The translations under genes and the position numbers were made by a program. Shown here piece after piece: positions 15,242 through 20,006 of a DNA stretch of 20,006 nt. The notes under the pieces were generated by a model that did no database searches, was not told the origin of the DNA, and was given only the letters and a program-made list of their open reading frames with translations. This DNA is from an uncultured Acidimicrobiaceae bacterium (GTDB taxonomy: Bacteria > Actinomycetota > Acidimicrobiia > Acidimicrobiales > Ilumatobacteraceae): positions 1 through 20,006 of the forward strand of contig CAIZMV010000083.1 in assembly GCA_903934195.1 (NCBI GenBank), in the 5' to 3' direction. Positions within the stretch are counted from its first letter, which is position 1. Every line of letters starts with the position of its first letter.

Positions 15242-16048
15242 GAGAACAGCAATACGGTCAGCCAGTGGCGGACGCGCAAAACCCATAATAGACACAGCAA
15301 CCGACGCTTTACTGGCATCCCCTGCTGAATCGGGAGTTGCAAACCACAACGGTTGAGCACCTATGCGCCCGAGAGGAATAGCGGCTGCTTGCTCAATGAT
15401 TTCAAGGGCAGACACCATGGCTGGTGGGTACCGAGTTGCCTGACAGGCAGCAACATCAGCCCACATAACTATTCGTTCGTCAGCAACACGTTCGATGACC
15501 TTGCTCATGATCTTCTGGCCACCAAAACGTTGCATCGCGAAAGATAACGCCAACATGTACGTAGTGAGACCGATGTCACCGGTACGAAGACGCCACATAA
15601 CGTGCGCCATCACCGCTTCCATTTCGACACGTCCCATTGACTTGAGAAATCCGGCAGAAACAATAATTGTCCCGGCTTCACCTGGCATGGCGACAGCAAG
15701 CGCAACCGGGTATTCAATACCGACTACTCGCAATGCTGGTCGTGCATCGCCTCCGACAACACAGAGCCCATCAACGACATTGAACAAACGAGCATGTTCG
15801 TATTCAGATGCTGGCAACCCGCCCACCATCTTGAGAACCACATCGTTAGCCGTGCGATACACATTCCACATGAAGCCACCGGAAACAGCAGCACCGACAA
15901 GTGCGGCGATGACTGGAATTCCGATGACGAAGCCAACTGCAAGAAAAACGATTGTGATAACAAGCGTGAGGGTCACGGGAAATGCAAGCATCCGACGAGT
16001 CATCAGTTGACTTGAGTCCTCGATGGGAATCCATTGACGTTGATTCAT
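15230..16048 (-). CDS. M48/HtpX-like membrane protein lacking the zinc site (pseudo-peptidase)
   Basis: 272 residues. Two membrane helices (about 21-42 and 43-62) are followed by a domain laid out like HtpX-type M48 peptidases. IIVSAGFLKSMGRVEMEAVMAH corresponds in order to the strand and helix that lead to the HExxH motif (cut: IIVSAGFLKSM, VEMEAVMAH). ADERIVMWADVAACQATRYPPAM corresponds to the third-ligand helix (cut: MWADVAACQATRYPPAM), and ARPPLADRIAVLKEI to the usual HPPxxxRI end. The catalytic HExxH reads H149-V-M-W-R153, losing the Glu and the second His, and the EAD glutamate is Trp196. Zinc peptidase activity is therefore not expected. The frame is open throughout, so this is a maintained protein, not a decayed gene. 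It lies between pimA and a lipoprotein gene; a scaffolding or regulatory role in the envelope is a guess. Confidence 0.72.
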   Translation of the reverse strand: MNQRQWIPIEDSSQLMTRRMLAFPVTLTLVITIVFLAVGFVIGIPVIAALVGAAVSGGFMWNVYRTANDVVLKMVGGLPASEYEHARLFNVVDGLCVVGGDARPALRVVGIEYPVALAVAMPGEAGTIIVSAGFLKSMGRVEMEAVMAHVMWRLRTGDIGLTTYMLALSFAMQRFGGQKIMSKVIERVADERIVMWADVAACQATRYPPAMVSALEIIEQAAAIPLGRIGAQPLWFATPDSAGDASKASVAVSIMGFARPPLADRIAVLKEI

Positions 16049-16081
16049 ATGTCCTTTCGCAGAGTTGACAACTGTCAGCTC

Positions 16082-17248
16082 TTATCGCCCGTCACCAAGA
16101 TGTGATCGCCGTAAGAAACGGTCTTCGAACCTTTTCAGCATACGGGGCACCTTAATGGTGGTGATGTTTGTTGCTTCCATGTGTAATGCACGTTCATACA
16201 TCTCGATATACCGATCAGCAAGAGCATCCATTGAGAAACGTTGAGCATGCTCACGTCCGTTTGCCGTCAGCCGTGCAGATAATCGTGAGTCAACAAGTAC
16301 CCGAGCAAGTGCCGAGGCAAGGCTGGCAACATTTCCCGTTTCAACGAGCAGAGCTGTCTCATCATCAGTTGCCACATTGCGATACCCATCAAGGTTGCTT
16401 GCAACTACCGGAGTGCCAGCAGCCATGGCCTCAAGAAGCACAACACCAAATGATTCACCGTGCAACGACGGCGCGCAGAAAACCGATGCTCGGCCCATGC
16501 GACTGATTTTCTCTGCATCAGAAATTCGACCCAACCAGTCAATGCGCGTGTCGGAGGCGAATCGAGTCTTTAGTTCTGCAGTCTGTGGACCATCAGAGGC
16601 AATCCACAGACGTACGTCGGGTGGAAGCTTGGCGAGGGCCTCTAGCAAATTGCTGAGACCTTTTCGTTCTTCATGGCGACCAATAAAAAATATTGCATTT
16701 TCTCGTGGGCTCGTTGATGGAGTTGAATAGTCACCCAATTCAATGCCGTTGAATAAAACCTCGTAGTCGCCGCCGATGTAACGCTGCGCTAATTCAACTG
16801 CATCTTTTGATACAGCAACACGAATATCAATCCGCGAAGCAACCCATTTCAGTTGACGAGAAAAAGTACGGTACGCAGCCGACTCACCTGCTGAATGGAA
16901 AGTGGCAACAACCGGTGCCATCTTTACGAGCAACGCTGTTAACGACGGGCCTGGCACCAAGGGTTCGTGTACGTGCACCACATCGAACGCTTCATCGTTT
17001 AGAGCGCGAATGGTGCGCAATGCAGCTGACGCATCGGGGGCAAGCGGCGCAATAGAACCATTCACTGCAGTCGGAAGACTGTTGCCAAGCGGGGTAACGA
17101 ACGCATCAGGCGGCGGCCCGTCACACGGGCCAAGAACCCTGACCTCGTGCCCCTTTGCGCGCAAACTGCGTGCCAGCCCAAGGACTTGTTGCTGAACGCC
17201 CCCAGGAATCGTGAGGCTGTACGGGCTCACTATTCCAATTCTCAACAT
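16082..17248 (-). CDS. pimA: Phosphatidylinositol alpha-mannosyltransferase PimA
   Basis: Adds the first mannose from GDP-mannose to phosphatidylinositol at the inner face of the membrane, starting PIM glycolipid synthesis. 388 residues, GT-B fold, family GT4. Seen: PGGVQQQVLGLA (Gly16), VVHVHEPLVPGPSLTAL, FHSAGESAAY with His118, FNGIE, IGRHEERKGL (Arg191, Lys196), and SLHGESFGVVLLEAM with the Glu265/Glu273 pair (E-x7-E). His118 and Gly16 fall at the same numbers as the residues I recall for mycobacterial PimA. The position upstream of pdxS matches M. tuberculosis. A related GT4 enzyme cannot be fully excluded, but synteny and the GGVQ and FHSA motifs favour PimA. The C-terminus is basic. Confidence 0.9.
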   Translation of the reverse strand: MLRIGIVSPYSLTIPGGVQQQVLGLARSLRAKGHEVRVLGPCDGPPPDAFVTPLGNSLPTAVNGSIAPLAPDASAALRTIRALNDEAFDVVHVHEPLVPGPSLTALLVKMAPVVATFHSAGESAAYRTFSRQLKWVASRIDIRVAVSKDAVELAQRYIGGDYEVLFNGIELGDYSTPSTSPRENAIFFIGRHEERKGLSNLLEALAKLPPDVRLWIASDGPQTAELKTRFASDTRIDWLGRISDAEKISRMGRASVFCAPSLHGESFGVVLLEAMAAGTPVVASNLDGYRNVATDDETALLVETGNVASLASALARVLVDSRLSARLTANGREHAQRFSMDALADRYIEMYERALHMEATNITTIKVPRMLKRFEDRFLRRSHLGDGR

Positions 17249-17266
17249 GCAGGCTAGGTTACGGGA
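17249..17266. promoter_or_regulatory. Shared bidirectional leaderless promoter between pimA and the LLM gene
   Basis: Only 18 bases separate the two divergent ATGs. On the plus strand TAGGTT (17255-17260) lies six bases before ATG 17267. On the minus strand TAACCT (17261 to 17256) lies seven bases before ATG 17248. The two TAnnnT elements overlap on opposite strands. With no room for leader sequences, both messages would have to start at or near their start codons, or further inside the neighbouring gene. Confidence 0.6.
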
Positions 17267-18181
17267 ATGCTTAAGGTAGATGCTTCTTTCCGTCCCGCCC
17301 TCTCCATCGTGGCCTCGCCCACCAAGAGACGAGCCATTCTTGAACTCGCTGTTGAGGCTGAGAACAAGGGAATCTCGGGCCTTGCCTGCCCGAGTCTTGG
17401 CGGAACTATGGGACTATGTGTCTCTCTTGCGCATGTCACATCGCGTATCAACTACTGGACATCGATTCAACCGATCTATTACAGCCACCCAGTTGAAATG
17501 GCGAACACTGCTTCACATATCAATGAAATGTCAGACGGACGGTTTCGCCTCGGACTTGGTGTGAGTCACGGACCAGTAACAGATCGACTTGGTGTTGAAC
17601 CTGGCAAGCCACTTGCTGACACAGCGGCCTACGTTGCAGCCATGCGTGCAAACGAACGCTTCGGCGGACAATTGCCTCCGATTTATCTCGCAACTCTTCG
17701 TAACAAGATGTTGCAATTGTCAACAGAAATTTCCGAAGGTGCCATCTGGGCGAACGCTTCACTGAGCCACATGGCACAACAGCTTTCAGAAGTGCCTAAT
17801 GCAGTCCGTGATGATTTCTTCTTGGCAAACATGATTCCTACTGTGATCGACGAGGATGTCGAGGCTGCTCGTGCAGTAAACCGACGCACCCTCACCGGAT
17901 ACGTCTCACTTCCCAATTATCGGAACTACTGGCGTGCAGCCGGATACGTCGAAGAGATGGATGCGATTGAAGCCGCAATCGAGGCTGGAAACAAGGACAT
18001 TCTTCCGTCACTCATGAGCGACAAATGGCTGGATGACAACACCATCAGCGGATCCGCATCGCATGTACGCGCACGTTTCGAAGAATGGGCCCATGCAGGC
18101 GTTACCCCAATTGCAGTGATGTCATCAACAACAGGTGGCCAAGTAAAAGCCATCAACCAGTTATTCGACGTTTATAACTGA
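17267..18181 (+). CDS. Luciferase-like (LLM class) oxidoreductase, probably F420- or flavin-dependent
   Basis: Cofactor and substrate are not readable from the sequence; LLM proteins in actinobacteria often use coenzyme F420. 304 residues with a (beta/alpha)8 pattern. The best marker is HPVEMANTASHINEMSDGRF followed by LGLGVSH (about 74-101), the LLM signature in which a strand ends next to the flavin. PPIYLATL (about 137) and the SGSASHVRARFEEWAHAGVT stretch near the end are also typical. It is the only plus-strand gene between pimA and arsR. Its stop overlaps the arsC stop region by 10 bases. Role unknown; nothing beside it suggests a pathway. Confidence 0.8.
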   Translation: MLKVDASFRPALSIVASPTKRRAILELAVEAENKGISGLACPSLGGTMGLCVSLAHVTSRINYWTSIQPIYYSHPVEMANTASHINEMSDGRFRLGLGVSHGPVTDRLGVEPGKPLADTAAYVAAMRANERFGGQLPPIYLATLRNKMLQLSTEISEGAIWANASLSHMAQQLSEVPNAVRDDFFLANMIPTVIDEDVEAARAVNRRTLTGYVSLPNYRNYWRAAGYVEEMDAIEAAIEAGNKDILPSLMSDKWLDDNTISGSASHVRARFEEWAHAGVTPIAVMSSTTGGQVKAINQLFDVYN

Positions 18182-18558
18182 GCCAACAAATCAGTGACGT
18201 GAGCCTTTATCTCGTCACGGATACGCCGAACATCTTCAATTGACTTCCCTTTTGGGTCATCAAGCGGCCAGTCGACATAACGCTTCCCCGGAATATACGG
18301 ACACGTATCACCACAGCCCATAGTGACCACAACATCAACTGCATTCAATAAATCATCATTGAATTTCTGCGGTACATAGGTCGAAATATCTATTCCGATT
18401 TCATTCATAACATCAACTGCAACGGGGTTCACTGTTGCTGCTGGTTCTGATCCACCCGACAAAATCACGACGTCTCCATTAGAGAGTTCGCGAGCAAATC
18501 CGGCTGCCATCTGCGAACGGCCGGCGTTATGAATGCAGAGAAACAAAATGCCACTCAT
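18172..18558 (-). CDS. arsC: Arsenate reductase, low-molecular-weight phosphatase type
   Basis: Reduces arsenate to arsenite. 128 residues from ATG 18558, which overlaps the aquaporin stop as ATGA; a GTG at 18582 is less likely. The P-loop LFLCIHNAGRSQMAAGF holds nucleophile Cys8 (CxxNxxRS). Further cysteines Cys82 and Cys86 lie in VTMGCGDTCPYIPGKRYVDW, followed by LDDP with the likely general acid Asp. Three cysteines in this spacing suggest a thioredoxin-type relay, though actinobacterial relatives may use mycothiol and mycoredoxin. The product arsenite is expected to leave through the aquaporin encoded just upstream. Confidence 0.94.
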   Translation of the reverse strand: MSGILFLCIHNAGRSQMAAGFARELSNGDVVILSGGSEPAATVNPVAVDVMNEIGIDISTYVPQKFNDDLLNAVDVVVTMGCGDTCPYIPGKRYVDWPLDDPKGKSIEDVRRIRDEIKAHVTDLLAQL

Positions 18559-19214
18559 GAAGATGCTGCTTTGTCTGCCCACAAGGTTCTGATAATCAGA
18601 AAACCAATCAAGCCACCTACGAATTGCATCACCGCGAACATTGGCATTGATTCTGGCGCAATACCCGCAAATGAATCAGAGAACATTCGGCCAATACCTA
18701 CAGCCGGGTTAGCAACGCTGGTGGATGAAGTAAACCAGTACGCACCTGTAATCCAGGCAGCGACAAGTACTGCAACGTTTGCACCAGCCCTTTTTCCTCC
18801 CCAGATAACTAGCAACAAGCCAACGGTGGCTACTACTTCAGAAAACCACGTTGGTCCGCCTGTGCGTACCTTGGTTGACATCTCTATGAAGGGGTGCGCA
18901 AACATAATGTTTGCGATTACACACCCGACGATTGCACCAGCAATTTGAGCAACAACGTCAGTGATAAGGACAGCCACGGAAGAGTCTCGATCAACGAAGT
19001 AGCCGACCAAAGACACCACCGGGTTGAAAGATGCACCGGAAAGTGGACCAAAGATTGTGATGAGCCCAAGAAGGGCTCCGCCTGTTGCAATGGCATTAGC
19101 CAACAATTGAAGCGCCACATCTGACGTGAGATTCTGGGCCATGATGCCCGAACCAACAACCGCAATCACCAATAGTGCAGTGCCGAGAAACTCAGACAGC
19201 GCGCGCCTCGTCAT
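18555..19214 (-). CDS. aqpS: AqpS-type aquaglyceroporin of the arsenic operon
   Basis: Channel of the MIP family, likely a path for arsenite or methylated arsenicals. 219 residues with six hydrophobic helices. The two pore half-helices carry GASFNPVVSL (Asn64-Pro-Val instead of NPA) and SSTSVANPAVGIGR (Asn169-Pro-Ala). The Arg that normally follows the second NPA in narrow water channels is Val172, suggesting a wider, less polar filter. The start at 19214 shares one base with the cadI stop (TAATG); a start 24 bases upstream is possible. Being between cadI and arsC mirrors the arsR-aqpS-arsC arrangement known from Sinorhizobium meliloti, where AqpS takes the place of an arsenite pump. Confidence 0.9.
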   Translation of the reverse strand: MTRRALSEFLGTALLVIAVVGSGIMAQNLTSDVALQLLANAIATGGALLGLITIFGPLSGASFNPVVSLVGYFVDRDSSVAVLITDVVAQIAGAIVGCVIANIMFAHPFIEMSTKVRTGGPTWFSEVVATVGLLLVIWGGKRAGANVAVLVAAWITGAYWFTSSTSVANPAVGIGRMFSDSFAGIAPESMPMFAVMQFVGGLIGFLIIRTLWADKAASS

Positions 19215-19657
19215 TAGCAACCTTCTGGCCCGCAACAACTACCTGTAGACGGCACGCCAAGCATGATTGGCATTGTCTTCAGCGAAGAATCCTGAGGTGC
19301 ATCTGCAAGAACTGTGTACCACTCCCATGGCAATTCGCCGCCCTTGATCCACACTTTGTCTTGGACAGCGAAACAGCACGTTTCACTTTCCTGAACCTCG
19401 ATGGGCATTCCCATTGCTATTGCGGATTCAATTTTTGCTGCTACCTGTTCAGTGTCTTCTACTTCAACACCTACATGGTTAAGCGTTCCTGCTTCTCCGT
19501 GACCTTCGATGAGAACAAGTTTCAATGGCGGCTCGGCTATTGCAAAATTGGCATACCCTTCGCGAACCTTTGCTGGGCCAACACCAAACATCTTGGTGTA
19601 AAACACGATTGCATCATTGAGATTGCCCACATTCAGTGCAAGTTGAACTCGTGACAT
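19214..19657 (-). CDS. cadI: CadI/ArsI-family glyoxalase-fold protein
   Basis: 147 residues, vicinal-oxygen-chelate fold. It closely resembles M. tuberculosis CadI (cadmium-induced) and more distantly ArsI, the Fe(II) C-As lyase that removes methyl or aryl groups from trivalent organoarsenicals. Seen: SRVQLALNVGNLNDAIVFYT (cut: VQLALNVGNL), GYANFAIAEPPLKLVL, TLNHVGVEV (His61, likely metal ligand), ETCCFAVQDKVW (Cys94-Cys95, the arsenic-binding pair in ArsI) and WEWYTVL (Glu112, likely ligand). Position 5 is Gln, where ArsI uses His, so lyase activity is uncertain. The tail ends CCGPEGC and could bind a soft metal. AGAGGA lies five bases before ATG. First gene of the ars operon. Confidence 0.88.
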   Translation of the reverse strand: MSRVQLALNVGNLNDAIVFYTKMFGVGPAKVREGYANFAIAEPPLKLVLIEGHGEAGTLNHVGVEVEDTEQVAAKIESAIAMGMPIEVQESETCCFAVQDKVWIKGGELPWEWYTVLADAPQDSSLKTMPIMLGVPSTGSCCGPEGC

Positions 19658-19747
19658 TTATTTCCTCTCATCAGAAGTTCCCAGAGTGGCTACTTTGATA
19701 CCTGTCAATATACCCCACATTGATGAGTATCGATGTATCATTCGTCT
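19658..19747. promoter_or_regulatory. Divergent ars promoter region with candidate ArsR operators
   Basis: A 90-base spacer. Toward arsR, TATCAT (19736-19741) lies six bases before ATG 19748, a leaderless-type -10. Toward cadI, TATATT (19712 to 19707) could be a -10 giving a leader of about 40 bases that includes AGAGGA. Candidate operators are TTGA-N6-TCAA at 19695-19708 and TGAT-N12-ATCA at 19721-19740. The second contains a repeated GATG(AG)TATC and overlaps the arsR -10. Which one ArsR uses cannot be told from this sequence. Confidence 0.55.
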
Positions 19748-20006
19748 ATGACAAACGCCAAACAGATTCAACTCGGCAAGGGACCGCTTGCCGATAATGC
19801 AGCAGCTTCCTTGGCGCCCATGTTTGCGGCACTGTCTGACCCCACGCGTTTACGGCTTTTTGATCTGGTTCGTCGTGCAGGACGAGACGGCATATGTTCG
19901 TGCGACTTGACTGAACCGCTTGACCGGAGCCAACCCACAATTAGTCACCATCTAAAGGTGCTACGTGAGGCTGGCCTGGTGGAATCACGCCGTGACGGAA
20001 CATGGA
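19748..20006 (+). CDS. arsR: ArsR-family arsenic-responsive repressor, N-terminal part (runs off the right edge)
   Basis: About 86 residues are visible. ALSDPTRLRLFDLV (29-41) begins the winged-helix domain. Cys50-x-Cys52 in DGICSCDLTEPL matches the As(III)-sensing site of ArsR (ELCVCDL in the E. coli protein), but the third E. coli cysteine position is Thr here. The recognition helix follows as SQPTISHHLKVLREAGLV. The protein should repress both itself and the divergent cadI-aqpS-arsC operon until arsenite binds. The wing and C-terminus are outside the window. The start is set by a TATCAT element six bases upstream; no ribosome-binding site is seen. Confidence 0.93.
   Translation, partial: MTNAKQIQLGKGPLADNAAASLAPMFAALSDPTRLRLFDLVRRAGRDGICSCDLTEPLDRSQPTISHHLKVLREAGLVESRRDGTW

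Noticed and set aside
15229..15360. Extension of the DUF3048 gene upstream into the M48-like gene
   Set aside because: It would hide the lipoprotein signal peptide; the AAGGAG site sets the start at 15228.
15495..16010. 171-codon plus-strand open frame opposite the M48-like gene
   Set aside because: Low-complexity Thr/Ser/Pro composition typical of an antisense shadow; the minus frame has membrane helices, a start region and M48-like blocks.
16066..16077. Short inverted repeat TGACA-AC-TGTCA between pimA and the M48-like gene
   Set aside because: Only five-base arms; expected by chance and not placed at a promoter.
1..20006. tRNA or rRNA genes, CRISPR arrays, insertion sequences, phage genes
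   Set aside because: None seen: the window is nearly filled by identified protein genes and the gaps are too short.

Overview
This window reads as chromosomal DNA of an actinobacterium with moderate G+C. Almost all of it is one long minus-strand run of housekeeping genes. The order pimA, pdxS, pdxT, yebC, ruvC, ruvA, ruvB, yajC, secD, secF, rel, hisS, aspS is the order I know from Mycobacterium tuberculosis (Rv2610c down to Rv2572c). The queuosine genes tgt and queA sit between ruvB and yajC. Most familiar actinobacteria lack them, and together with the threonine-rich insert in SecD they point to an Acidimicrobiia-like lineage (inference, moderate). Coding density is very high: no gap exceeds about 90 bases, many genes overlap by 1, 4 or 11 bases, and I saw no rRNA, tRNA, CRISPR array or insertion sequence.

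Layout in the direction of transcription, from right to left (minus strand). pimA (phosphatidylinositol mannosyltransferase) begins the run. It is followed by a membrane protein of M48/HtpX type that has lost its zinc ligands, a DUF3048 lipoprotein, pdxS-pdxT (pyridoxal phosphate synthase), yebC, a PrxQ/Bcp peroxiredoxin, ruvC-ruvA-ruvB (Holliday junction processing), queA-tgt (queuosine), yajC-secD-secF (protein export), rel ((p)ppGpp), hisS, and the first part of aspS, which runs off the left edge.

Right end. Divergent from pimA, separated by only 18 bases, is a plus-strand luciferase-like oxidoreductase gene. Beyond it lies a compact arsenic cassette on the minus strand: cadI/arsI-like, then an AqpS-type aquaporin, then arsC. 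A divergent arsR on the plus strand runs off the right edge. No ArsB/Acr3 pump is visible, so arsenite made by ArsC probably leaves through the aquaporin.

Regulation visible in the sequence. A TAnnnT element lies 6 to 8 bases before the start codon of at least eight genes (hisS, rel, queA, ruvC, pdxS, pimA, the LLM gene and arsR; yajC possibly). That is the layout of leaderless actinobacterial promoters. In three cases (hisS, rel, queA) the stop codon of the gene before supplies the first bases of the element. In the pimA/LLM spacer one short sequence can serve as the -10 in both directions. A good LexA/SOS box (GCGAACATATGTTTGA) covers the start of ruvC.
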